DNA of 17,201 bases, taken from the NCBI GenBank assembly GCA_036337945.1, contig JAYZDF010000123.1:1-17201 (forward strand), given 5' to 3'. The notes beneath the pieces are model-generated. The model saw only the letters and a list, made by a program, of their open reading frames with translations, was not told the DNA's origin and searched no databases. Shown here piece after piece: positions 8,370 through 15,231 of the stretch (positions are counted from its first letter, which is position 1; every line of letters starts with the position of its first letter). Made by a program: the position numbers and the translations under genes. The DNA is from JAYZDF01 sp036337945 (GTDB lineage: Bacteria; Myxococcota; Kuafuiibacteriia; Kuafuiibacteriales; Kuafuiibacteriaceae).

Positions 8370-9407
8370 TTGCTGTTTTGGGAACTCAGATGGGCGATCA
8401 TTAGCCTCTTACTTGTCCTTCTATCAGGGACCGTTGTTTATCGGTTCCTCGAAGATTGGTCATGGATAGACTCTTTGTGGATGGTGGTCATCACTCTGAC
8501 CACAATCGGTTTCGGTGAGCCACACCCGCTTTCTGATGCCGGACGATTGTTTACAATGGTTCTGATCATCGTTGGCGTAGGCATCGTCGCCTATACCGTG
8601 AGTAAAGTGGCTCAATACATTATGGATGGGGGACTAATTTTTGACCTCAAAGAGCGTCTGCGGAGGCAAAAAATGAAAACAATGGAAGACCAGATTATTG
8701 TTATTGGGCTTGGGAGACTGGGCAGAGAAGTTGTCCAAGATCTTGTCGCTGCTGGATCTCAGGTCGTAGGTATAGACATCGACGAAGACCGTCTTGCTCT
8801 CAGCAAAGACCTCACCGTTCAAATCAATGGAGATGCTACTCAAGATGAGGTGTTAGTCGAAGCAGGTATTGAGAGAGCCCGCGGCATCGCAATCGCTACC
8901 CGTTCCAGTGCAACCAATGTATACGTGACCCTTTCAGCTCGGCAGCTCAATCCAAATCTTCATATTTTGACTCGAGTCGACGAAGATGGCGCGGCAGAAA
9001 AAGCGATTCGAGCCGGTGCTGATGAAGTGATCAACCCTTTTGGAATTAGCGGTACCCGGATGGCTCAGGGACTCATTAGACCGCATGCCGCGAACTTTGT
9101 AGATCTGGCAATTGGTCGAAGCTTTGGCGACTTCGCGATTGAGGACGTAACACTTGGTAATGCGGTGCAGTTTCACGGCCCTCTCGAAGAAATACAATTA
9201 CCGAGTAAACATTCGGTCATGATTATAGGAATTCGAAAATCGAATGGGCACCTGGTTACATCAATCGATAAAAATACAATCATCTCACAAGGCGATGTTG
9301 TTGTGGTTATCGGTCGGCCAAAAGATATTGGTAATTTCGCCTTAGCCGCTGGTGGGACATCTCAAAGCTCGTTGCGTCCGAGACGGCGCCTATCATCCGA
9401 CAGTTAA
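8370..9407 (+). CDS. Two-helix potassium channel with RCK (TrkA-N/TrkA-C) gating domain
   Basis: This 345-residue inner-membrane K+ channel of MthK-like architecture has TM1 at about residues 8-26, a pore helix, and the selectivity filter T45-I46-G47-F48-G49 followed by E50. TM2 is at about 60-82. The RCK Rossmann domain has its nucleotide-type loop GLGRLG at 113-118 and an acidic residue after the second strand (GIDIDED). A TrkA-C domain occupies about 247-327. Four such subunits form the pore, and RCK domains form a ligand-controlled gating ring. The start is TTG 8370, which is the only in-frame start between the previous stop (TGA 8328-8330, same frame) and TM1; it has no Shine-Dalgarno. 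The 39-nt gap from the 805-residue gene suggests co-transcription. The filter reads GFG rather than GYG, which is common in bacterial channels. The ligand (Ca2+, nucleotide or other) cannot be read from sequence. Confidence 0.93.
   Translation: MLFWELRWAIISLLLVLLSGTVVYRFLEDWSWIDSLWMVVITLTTIGFGEPHPLSDAGRLFTMVLIIVGVGIVAYTVSKVAQYIMDGGLIFDLKERLRRQKMKTMEDQIIVIGLGRLGREVVQDLVAAGSQVVGIDIDEDRLALSKDLTVQINGDATQDEVLVEAGIERARGIAIATRSSATNVYVTLSARQLNPNLHILTRVDEDGAAEKAIRAGADEVINPFGISGTRMAQGLIRPHAANFVDLAIGRSFGDFAIEDVTLGNAVQFHGPLEEIQLPSKHSVMIIGIRKSNGHLVTSIDKNTIISQGDVVVVIGRPKDIGNFALAAGGTSQSSLRPRRRLSSDS
8662..8675 (+). promoter_or_regulatory. Internal ribosome binding site and ATG for a free RCK domain
   Basis: GGAGG at 8662-8666 is followed by a 6-nt spacer (CAAAAA) and an in-frame ATG at 8673 (Met102 of the channel). 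This is the strongest Shine-Dalgarno/start pair I see in the window. It falls in the linker between TM2 and the RCK domain, 11 residues before GLGRLG. Starting here would give a 244-residue soluble TrkA-N/TrkA-C protein (8673-9407). MthK is known to make free RCK subunits from an internal Met107 to complete its octameric gating ring, so the position is biologically sensible. A second ATG (Met105) follows at 8682. Confidence 0.6.
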
Positions 9408-9422
9408 ACGTTATATGTTGCT
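9408..9422. other. 15-bp convergent junction
   Basis: The K+ channel (TAA 9405-9407) and the - strand M28 peptidase (TAG, complement of 9423-9425) converge with only 15 bp between them. An AAACG/CGTTT pair around 9405-9433 could make a weak stem with a long loop, too weak to call a terminator. Confidence 0.5.
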
Positions 9423-10400
9423 CTACCCGTTTGAAAGATAAGTCACTGAATTCCAGACAGCAGTAATGGTCTGGGCCATGCGCTCATAATCGAGAGTATC
9501 AGCTGTATCATATTCGGTGTGATAATTAGCGTTACGATAAAAAGAAGTATCAGTGATCATGACCGCTGGATAGTCATTGTTCCAGTAATTCATGTGATCA
9601 GAGAAGTCGATGCCAACTAAAAACTTTGGAGCACGAATCGCGTAGATAGGAAGAGAGGTTCCTGACTGCATCGCCTTCGCTACTCGGCCCACTAAATTTT
9701 CTTGGCCAAAAGTACCAACCACCGTCATGAAGTTTCCTACGGACGGATAGAAAAAATTCAAAAGTCGTGACGGGTACCGCTGTGAGTTTGGTTCATCACT
9801 GTAAAAGCCGAGCATTTCAAGAGAGTACATTGCTCGGACTTTTACTCCTTCGTCTCTGAGTGATTTTGCATGCACAGCACTACCCATAGACGGGGTTCGA
9901 AAGTATGGAGGCTCCTCTAAGCAGTAGGCTACAAGCTCAACTCCAATGTTCGGTGGATAGTCTCGAAATAGTTTTGCCAATTCGATAACACCGGCAACAC
10001 CGCTTGCATTATCATCCGCGCCGGGAAGCGCCCCTGCACTATCGTAGTGAGCGCCAATGACTATTCTTTCTTCCGTTTGGGGTCCGAAACGAGCGATAAT
10101 GTTTTGGTAGGTTGTCGAACCCACCAGATAATCTTGATACTCCGGGCCACCTCCCGCTAGATCGAACTCCGTAAAAATATAGTTCGCAACTTCTTTCAAA
10201 CCTTCAAGATTAGAAAAATCACGAGGGCCCAGTTGTTCAGAAATCGTGACAACATGTTTTTCTAATTGAACTGGGTCAACGACATCACTTTTGACCAGCA
10301 GAGATACGTCTACAAATGGGGCTGGGGCCCTTAGAGCAACTCCGAGTGTTACAAAGCTAGCAACAATCATTATCAACGCGAGCGCTGCAATCGTTGGCAT
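9423..10400 (-). CDS. M28-family zinc metallopeptidase, membrane-anchored or exported
   Basis: This 325-residue protein has an ATG start (10400-10398). The N-terminus has a hydrophobic segment (about residues 4-24) acting as signal peptide or membrane anchor, so the catalytic domain is outside the cytoplasm. M28 co-catalytic zinc motifs are present in order: H118-Y-D120-S, GADDNASG with D129/D130, the Glu pair E162-E163, a probable acidic ligand E195 in SLEMLGF, and H294 in YHTEYDTAD. M28 enzymes are mostly aminopeptidases. Substrate cannot be read here; glutaminyl cyclases share the fold, so a non-peptidase activity is possible. It is the last gene of the - strand glycan operon, 19 nt after the second oxidoreductase. 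That position is unusual for a peptidase and may mean a role in envelope maturation or only shared transcription. No Shine-Dalgarno is evident. Confidence 0.9.
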   Translation of the reverse strand: MPTIAALALIMIVASFVTLGVALRAPAPFVDVSLLVKSDVVDPVQLEKHVVTISEQLGPRDFSNLEGLKEVANYIFTEFDLAGGGPEYQDYLVGSTTYQNIIARFGPQTEERIVIGAHYDSAGALPGADDNASGVAGVIELAKLFRDYPPNIGVELVAYCLEEPPYFRTPSMGSAVHAKSLRDEGVKVRAMYSLEMLGFYSDEPNSQRYPSRLLNFFYPSVGNFMTVVGTFGQENLVGRVAKAMQSGTSLPIYAIRAPKFLVGIDFSDHMNYWNNDYPAVMITDTSFYRNANYHTEYDTADTLDYERMAQTITAVWNSVTYLSNG

Positions 10401-10419
10401 GGGTAAATTGTAGCGTTAT

Positions 10420-11424
10420 CTAGTTCTGGATGTCGACCGGACTACCCGTCACAAGAGATTGTTGGGCGGCCTCTAAAGCACGGACAACACGAAGGCCGCT
10501 TTGACCGTCGGTCTTTGGCGTCGCACCCGTTCGCATGCAGTCCACGAAGTGACTCATTTCTTCACGAAGAGGCTCTACATTTTTTAGGCGTGGTGAAACA
10601 ATGTTTCCAGTTCGATAGGTAAGCTGGTACTCACCAAAAGTTTGTGGATCATTGATCTGCACGCCTTGATCGTAGACCTTCACCTTTTCAATATTTTCGG
10701 TGTCATCATAGACGACCATTTTATTCTCACCCACGATGGCTGTGCGTCGCAATTTGGATGGTGCAAGCCAGGCGACTTCAATCGTCGCCACGACACCACT
10801 TGGATACTGAAGACTAATGAAAGCGACGTCGGGCTGTCCTGAGTTGACGCAATCTCGGCCCACTGTAGTTACCCGAGAAGGGCCTTCACCTAACCAATAA
10901 TTTAAAATAGAAAGGTCGTGCGGCGCTAGGTCCCAAATGACCGAGGCGTCTCGCTGGTGCAGTCCTAGGTTTACTCTCGTACTTGAAATGAAGAAGATTT
11001 TACCCAAATCGCCGCTGTCAAAAACCTCCTTAATCTTCGTCACCGGGGGTGAGTATTCGAAAGTGTGGCCGACCATAAGGACCAAGCCCTTCTTCTTGGC
11101 GGTCGCGATGAGTTCTTCAGCGGCTGCAACTGATTCCGCTAACGGTTTTTCCACAAAAAGATGCTTTCCTGACTCCAAAATCGCACATCCAAGTGAACCA
11201 TGGGTTGAGATTGGGGTCGCCAGCACTACACCGTCAATTTCGGAGCTATTGAGAACATCGTTTAGTTCCGTGGTGTGATTGACGTTCGGGTAAGTTTCCA
11301 GCAGCTTATCTATTCTTGATTTGTCTCGATCGCAGACGGTCACAGAAGTTGGGCCGAGGAGCCCAACTAAATTGCGGACCAGGTTAGGCCCCCAGTATCC
11401 AAGACCAACAACTGCTACTTTCAA
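10420..11424 (-). CDS. Gfo/Idh/MocA-family NAD(P)-dependent sugar dehydrogenase (second in operon order)
   Basis: This 334-residue protein starts with TTG (11424-11422), which overlaps the aminotransferase stop as TTGA, giving translational coupling. The N-terminal Rossmann fold has GLGYWG (residues 7-12) for NAD(P). The family E92-K93-P94 motif supplies the catalytic lysine. WDLAPHD (164-170) supplies the active-site His169/Asp170. The C-terminal half is the usual alpha/beta substrate domain. Close relatives include WlbA/WbpB-type enzymes that oxidise C3 of UDP-GlcNAc uronic acid before transamination; the neighbouring DegT aminotransferase fits that role. By eye it is clearly paralogous to the protein at 12538-13581, sharing GYWGPNL-RNL, EKPLA, LMVGH and APHD. 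All key residues are kept in both, so neither looks degenerate. The exact sugar substrate is not determinable. Confidence 0.92.
   Translation of the reverse strand: MKVAVVGLGYWGPNLVRNLVGLLGPTSVTVCDRDKSRIDKLLETYPNVNHTTELNDVLNSSEIDGVVLATPISTHGSLGCAILESGKHLFVEKPLAESVAAAEELIATAKKKGLVLMVGHTFEYSPPVTKIKEVFDSGDLGKIFFISSTRVNLGLHQRDASVIWDLAPHDLSILNYWLGEGPSRVTTVGRDCVNSGQPDVAFISLQYPSGVVATIEVAWLAPSKLRRTAIVGENKMVVYDDTENIEKVKVYDQGVQINDPQTFGEYQLTYRTGNIVSPRLKNVEPLREEMSHFVDCMRTGATPKTDGQSGLRVVRALEAAQQSLVTGSPVDIQN
11421..11424 (-). other. TTGA stop/start overlap coupling aminotransferase and oxidoreductase
   Basis: On the - strand the four bases TTGA hold both the TGA stop of the aminotransferase and the TTG start of the downstream oxidoreductase. 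It is the TTG version of the common ATGA arrangement and implies re-initiation by the same ribosome. Confidence 0.7.
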
Positions 11425-12545
11425 GATCCCGCTCCGAGAAATTCCTTAACACCGCTCACGACTCGCTCTTGTTGAGCTTCGGTGATCTCGGGAAATAAGG
11501 GCAAAGATAGAATGCGCGAAGCCATTCGCTCTGAATGAGGAAAATCGCCTTCGCCTTTTTCTAAATGTGAATAGGCGGGCTGCAGATGCAGTGGAACAGG
11601 ATAGTGAACGCCGGAGAAGATATTTCTCTCTTTCAAGAAACTGCTCAGGGCTTCACGGTCATCCACTTCGACAACATAGAGATGAAAGACGTGAGCTTGT
11701 CGGGAAATAATTGTTGGTCGCTTGAGTCCAGTGACTCCATCAAGCATTTCTTGATAGCGAGCCGCGGCAACACGACGCTCTTCTGTCGCTTGCTCAAAAT
11801 GTCGGAGTTTTGTCCCGAGTACAGCGGCTTGAATTCCGTCGAGACGAGAATTTACACCTTCCATATCGTGCATATATTTTTCGGCGCGTCCGTGATTAGC
11901 GATTCTTCGGACTTTGTCTTCAAGTGCTGGATCATTTGTAGTAACCGCGCCACCGTCGCCGTAAGCACCAAGATTCTTGCCCGGATAAAAGCTAAAACCA
12001 GATGCAATACCATGAGCACCCGCGCGAGTTCCATTTCGCTCGGCGCCATGTGCTTGAGCTGAATCTTCAATCACATGGAGGTTGTGCTTACGCGCTAATT
12101 CCAAAATGGGTTCCATCGGAACCAATTGGCCATACAGGTGAACTGGAAGTATAGCTTTGGTTCGGTCGGTGACGGCAGCAGCCGCGCACTTAGCGTCTAT
12201 AAGAGCGGTATCTGGATCTACATCCGCAAATACGGGGGTCGCACCTGTCATGCCTATCGCTTCAGCACTGGCAATAAACGTATTGGCGGGAACAATAACT
12301 TCATCGCCTTGGCCAAGCCCGAGAGCTCTAAAGATGAGATACAGCGCGTCAGTTCCGTTACCGACGCCTACGGAATACTTCGTTCCACAAAATTGGGCGA
12401 AGGCTGCTTCAAAATCTTTCACGGTCTTGCCGCCGATAAAGGCGCCCGTATCTAGGATCTTGTGAATCGCAGTATCAAGTTCTTCTTTATAGCGTTGATA
12501 CTGACCAACCAGATCAACAAGGGGTATTTTCTCTAAATCACTCAT
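11421..12545 (-). CDS. DegT/DnrJ/EryC1/StrS-family PLP sugar aminotransferase
   Basis: This 374-residue protein starts at ATG (12545-12543), inside the last codons of the upstream oxidoreductase (8-nt overlap), and ends TGA overlapping the next TTG start. Family landmarks are the phosphate-binding GNGTDAL (62-68), D161 in EDSAQAHGA, which contacts the pyridine nitrogen of PLP, and the Schiff-base lysine K190 in FYPGKNLGAYGDGGA. Length is normal. Such enzymes transfer an amino group from glutamate to a keto-NDP-sugar in the cytoplasm. With WlbA-like dehydrogenases on both sides, a 3-keto to 3-amino sugar conversion (as by WlbC/WbpE) is the best guess. Other DegT routes such as 4-amination cannot be excluded. 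No acetyltransferase is in the window to complete a Wlb-type pathway. Confidence 0.93.
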   Translation of the reverse strand: MSDLEKIPLVDLVGQYQRYKEELDTAIHKILDTGAFIGGKTVKDFEAAFAQFCGTKYSVGVGNGTDALYLIFRALGLGQGDEVIVPANTFIASAEAIGMTGATPVFADVDPDTALIDAKCAAAAVTDRTKAILPVHLYGQLVPMEPILELARKHNLHVIEDSAQAHGAERNGTRAGAHGIASGFSFYPGKNLGAYGDGGAVTTNDPALEDKVRRIANHGRAEKYMHDMEGVNSRLDGIQAAVLGTKLRHFEQATEERRVAAARYQEMLDGVTGLKRPTIISRQAHVFHLYVVEVDDREALSSFLKERNIFSGVHYPVPLHLQPAYSHLEKGEGDFPHSERMASRILSLPLFPEITEAQQERVVSGVKEFLGAGS

Positions 12546-13581
12546 TTGGAATCTCTATATCAATGGGAGTACCCGCCTCTTGAGCGGAACGCTGTGCAGC
12601 CTCTAAGACTGCGGTAACCATGATGCCATTGTAACCATCAGATTTGGGCGTCTTACGATTTACTACGCAATCTACAAAGTGTTTGCATTGAACATTTAGG
12701 GGTTCAGGAACCTTGATATTGGGAACGTGAAGGTCGCCGGCCCGGGTAATCATTTTGAACCGAGCGAAATCGGCGGGCTGCTCCATAGGAACCGGGTCAC
12801 CTTTTATAATTCCCTTGTCGTAAATCCGAATTTTATCTTGAGAGACATCGTCATAAACGATCATTTGTTTGTCACCCACGACAGTCATTCGGCGAACCTT
12901 TTGGGGGTCTAGCCATGAAACATGGACGTGCATCACCACGTTGTTTTCAAAAGTGACAGACATAAAGACCACATCATCCAGTCCATTGGGACCGGGCTGA
13001 AGGGCTCGAATGCCTTTGGCTGTGACCTGGACGGGTTTCGTGCCAAGAAGGTAGCAGCCAATCGAAACATCGTGAGGTGCCAGATTCCACGCAGCATCGA
13101 CGTCTGAGCGCACAATACCCAGATTTAGTCTCTGGCTGTACATGTAATAAATATTTCCGAGCTGGCCGCTATCAACTCTTTGCTTAATGTCATTGACCGC
13201 TGCGTTATACAAAAACGAATGCCCGACCATAAGAATGCGATCTTTGGACTTGGCCAAACGAGTTAAGGCGATCGCTTCATCCGTGTGAAGCGCCAAGGGC
13301 TTTTCAACGAACACATCTTTGCCAGCTTCGAGTGCTGCTTTGGCGACGTCGGCGTGAGTTGCAGCGGGCGTCGCGATAAACACGGCATCGATATCGGGGT
13401 TAGAAATAACGTCCTGACCCTCAGTTATTGCTTTGATATGTGGATAAGTGGTCGTAACAAACTCTCGACGTTCGTCGGAACGGTCTGCCACAGCGACGAC
13501 ATTCACATCTTCAAGCGAATTTAGATTTCTTAGTAGGTTGGGGCCCCAATAACCGCAACCAATCAGTCCAATATTTGGCAT
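12538..13581 (-). CDS. Gfo/Idh/MocA-family NAD(P)-dependent sugar dehydrogenase (first in operon order)
   Basis: This 347-residue protein starts at ATG (13581-13579), with an AAGGA about 12 nt upstream. It has the Rossmann loop GCGYWG (residues 8-13), the catalytic-lysine motif E93-K94-P95 and WNLAPHD (165-171) with His170/Asp171, followed by the substrate-binding domain. It is a paralogue of the oxidoreductase at 10420-11424, and both retain the catalytic residues. It lies 15 nt after the sugar phosphotransferase and overlaps the aminotransferase start by 8 nt. It is likely a cytoplasmic NDP-sugar oxidoreductase in amino-sugar synthesis, similar to WlbA. One paralogue may act before and one after the aminotransferase, or they may act on different sugars; the sequence does not decide this. 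Confidence 0.92.
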   Translation of the reverse strand: MPNIGLIGCGYWGPNLLRNLNSLEDVNVVAVADRSDERREFVTTTYPHIKAITEGQDVISNPDIDAVFIATPAATHADVAKAALEAGKDVFVEKPLALHTDEAIALTRLAKSKDRILMVGHSFLYNAAVNDIKQRVDSGQLGNIYYMYSQRLNLGIVRSDVDAAWNLAPHDVSIGCYLLGTKPVQVTAKGIRALQPGPNGLDDVVFMSVTFENNVVMHVHVSWLDPQKVRRMTVVGDKQMIVYDDVSQDKIRIYDKGIIKGDPVPMEQPADFARFKMITRAGDLHVPNIKVPEPLNVQCKHFVDCVVNRKTPKSDGYNGIMVTAVLEAAQRSAQEAGTPIDIEIPNE

Positions 13582-13596
13582 GACTAATATTTGTCC

Positions 13597-15042
13597 TTAG
13601 TAGGCACTGTGTTGCCACAATACAGCGCCAATTGTCCTCCAGAGGATCTTTAGATCGAGAGCGAAAGACCAATTCTCAATATACTCGATATCAAGTTTAA
13701 CCATTTCATCGAAGCTCAATCGGTTTCTTCCAGACACCTGCCATAGACCAGTAATCCCTTGAGGTCCATCCAAACGTCTCCTATGCCACTCACGATATAC
13801 TTCAACTTCGTACGGAATGGGCGGCCTTGGCCCAATCAAGGACATATCCCCTCGCAAAACATTGAAGAGCTGTGGAAGTTCGTCTACCGAGTATTTCCGA
13901 ATGAATCCTCCGATAGGAATAAGTCGCGGGTCTTTTTTGATTTTGTAGACTTTGTCACCTTCATCGTCGTGAGCCGCTTTTCCCTGCTCAATCCACTGTC
14001 GAGCATATTCACGATGGATACTATCGTCATTGTTTACGTGCATCGAACGAAACTTAATGAACTTGAATGTCTTACCACCCTCACCCACTCGATCCTGGGT
14101 GTAAAAAACGGGTCCCTTCGACGACAGTTTGATCAAGGTCGCAACCAAAAACATCAACGGCGATAAAACCAAGATCATCATGCTCGCAGCGCTCATATCG
14201 AAGATGCGCTTGATCATACGATTGACTCCACGAATGTTCGGTTGGCGTAAGCCCAAAACCGGCACCCCGCCAACAACCTCAAAGGCAACACGGTCCAGCA
14301 TGAGGTCATAGACGTTAGGAACAATCTGCCATTGAAGGCCTTGACCCAAACAAGTGTCGAGTAATTCGAGCTGAGCGGATTCGTTCAATTTAGACGTCGT
14401 CACGATGACACCATCTGCCTCATGCTTTTGAGCGCACGCTGTGAGGTTCTTGTGAGTACCTACAACGGAAACCTTATCTGTAACCGGTGTTCCGATTTCT
14501 TGGTCGTTATCAAGAACGCCCACGACACAAATGCGGCTTGCACCACCGCCTGAAGTTTCAATGAGATGTTTGGCTAACGGTGTTGCACCAATCAGTAGAA
14601 CCCGGCTTTGCTCGCCGTCGACCTCGAGTAAACGAGCACGGAGCCAGCGGAAACCAATTCGCAAAAATGCAGTGAGGCCGACCAGCAGAGGCACGAATAA
14701 TATGACAACACCACGGCTATAGCTAAAGCCGCGGTAGAAAAATCCAACGGAAAGCATGACACCCAACATGATGAGTGTGGCCTGAAAGAGTTTTGCCGTT
14801 TCTCGAAATACGCCCAAACGATCAATGGCGTATAGACCGCAGGCACGAAGGGTAATCAGCCAAATACCCAGGACGACCGGCAGAGCATTGAATAACTCTG
14901 ACCACGGGGGTAGCCCGGGGTTAAATAATCCCAATTCAATATTAAAGCGAAGATGCACTGCGCCTGCGAATGCCGTCAAAAATGCCAGAATATCCGCAAT
15001 CAAAACGCCAAATTTCTGGCGATAGATTCTTTTCGTTGTCAT
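13597..15042 (-). CDS. Polyprenyl-phosphate sugar-1-phosphate transferase (WcaJ/WbaP-like initiating transferase)
   Basis: I choose ATG 15042-15040, giving 481 residues. The frame stays open to 15144, but the extra 34 residues are polar and unlike the family. Four N-terminal TM helices lie at about 12-31, 51-70, 83-103 and 110-128. A Rossmann-like CoA-binding-type domain is at about 145-265. The C-terminal bacterial sugar transferase domain has the re-entrant hydrophobic helix (281-304), SKGPVFYTQDRVG (308-320) and KFRSM. The catalytic Asp-Glu pair D387-E388 is in DELPQLFNVLRGDMS, followed by GPRP (404-407) and GLWQVSGR. The enzyme moves a hexose-1-phosphate from an NDP-sugar to undecaprenyl phosphate on the cytoplasmic face of the inner membrane, starting a repeat unit for capsule, exopolysaccharide or O-antigen. 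It is the first gene of the - strand operon. Which sugar it uses is unknown. Confidence 0.93.
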   Translation of the reverse strand: MTTKRIYRQKFGVLIADILAFLTAFAGAVHLRFNIELGLFNPGLPPWSELFNALPVVLGIWLITLRACGLYAIDRLGVFRETAKLFQATLIMLGVMLSVGFFYRGFSYSRGVVILFVPLLVGLTAFLRIGFRWLRARLLEVDGEQSRVLLIGATPLAKHLIETSGGGASRICVVGVLDNDQEIGTPVTDKVSVVGTHKNLTACAQKHEADGVIVTTSKLNESAQLELLDTCLGQGLQWQIVPNVYDLMLDRVAFEVVGGVPVLGLRQPNIRGVNRMIKRIFDMSAASMMILVLSPLMFLVATLIKLSSKGPVFYTQDRVGEGGKTFKFIKFRSMHVNNDDSIHREYARQWIEQGKAAHDDEGDKVYKIKKDPRLIPIGGFIRKYSVDELPQLFNVLRGDMSLIGPRPPIPYEVEVYREWHRRRLDGPQGITGLWQVSGRNRLSFDEMVKLDIEYIENWSFALDLKILWRTIGAVLWQHSAY

Positions 15043-15064
15043 AACCCTACTGCGCCTATCTACA

Positions 15065-15078
15065 TGCGCGTATGCGCA
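15065..15078. repeat. 14-bp inverted repeat TGCGC-GTAT-GCGCA, possible operator
   Basis: The perfect 5-bp arms TGCGC and GCGCA are separated by GTAT. It lies just upstream of the sugar transferase start and immediately downstream of the -35-like TTGACG on the - strand, where a repressor would block transcription of the glycan operon. It could also form a small hairpin in the leader RNA. Confidence 0.35.
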
Positions 15079-15122
15079 AGTGTCGTCAAGTAACTTACCT
15101 TCCAAAGCCAGAAACGGGCGCA

Positions 15123-15138
15123 TGTGATCGCTATCATG
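15123..15138. promoter_or_regulatory. CRP/FNR-like site TGTGA-N6-TCATG
   Basis: TGTGATCGCTATCATG keeps TGTGA and the first three bases of the second half-site (TCA of TCACA) at the canonical 6-nt spacing. Wider symmetry (GCATG on the left, CATGC on the right, 15120-15139) supports a protein-binding site. It is about 80-95 bp upstream of the sugar transferase start and about 95-110 bp upstream of the phosphatase start, so it could act on either. The host regulator is unknown. Confidence 0.35.
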
Positions 15139-15231
15139 CAACAAAGCCAGTTTTATTTACATATAAACCCTTATAAAAAGTAGCGCTTTGCTGACTTGCG
15201 CTGGGGTCTGGGCTGGCATTAGATCGCAACA

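Larger units (their letters stand above)
15043..15231. promoter_or_regulatory. Divergent control region between glycan operon and secreted phosphatase
   Basis: This 189-bp region must hold promoters for both directions. On the - strand TTGACG (15089-15084) is a good -35-like box, but the best -10-like hexamer, TAGATA (15062-15057), is 21 nt away, too far for a standard promoter. On the + strand AT-rich sequence occurs at 15151-15178, and a weak TTGCGC (15196-15201) / TTAGAT (15219-15224) pair has 17-nt spacing. None is strong, so start points are not assigned. The open - strand frame here (to 15144) is not a convincing gene. Confidence 0.5.

Noticed and set aside
8360..8404. ATG 8360 as the start of the K+ channel
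   Set aside because: It is out of frame with the channel and meets TAG after 14 codons; TTG 8370 is the only in-frame candidate before TM1.
15043..15144. N-terminal extension of the sugar phosphotransferase up to an earlier start at 15144
   Set aside because: The 34 extra residues are polar and unlike the family. ATG 15042 places the first membrane helix at the expected position, and the extension would consume the divergent control region.
15214..15230. Sigma-54 promoter (TGGCAT...GC) before the phosphatase
   Set aside because: The GG-GC spacing is one base short and the -12 element lacks TTGC; it would also lie almost on the start codon.
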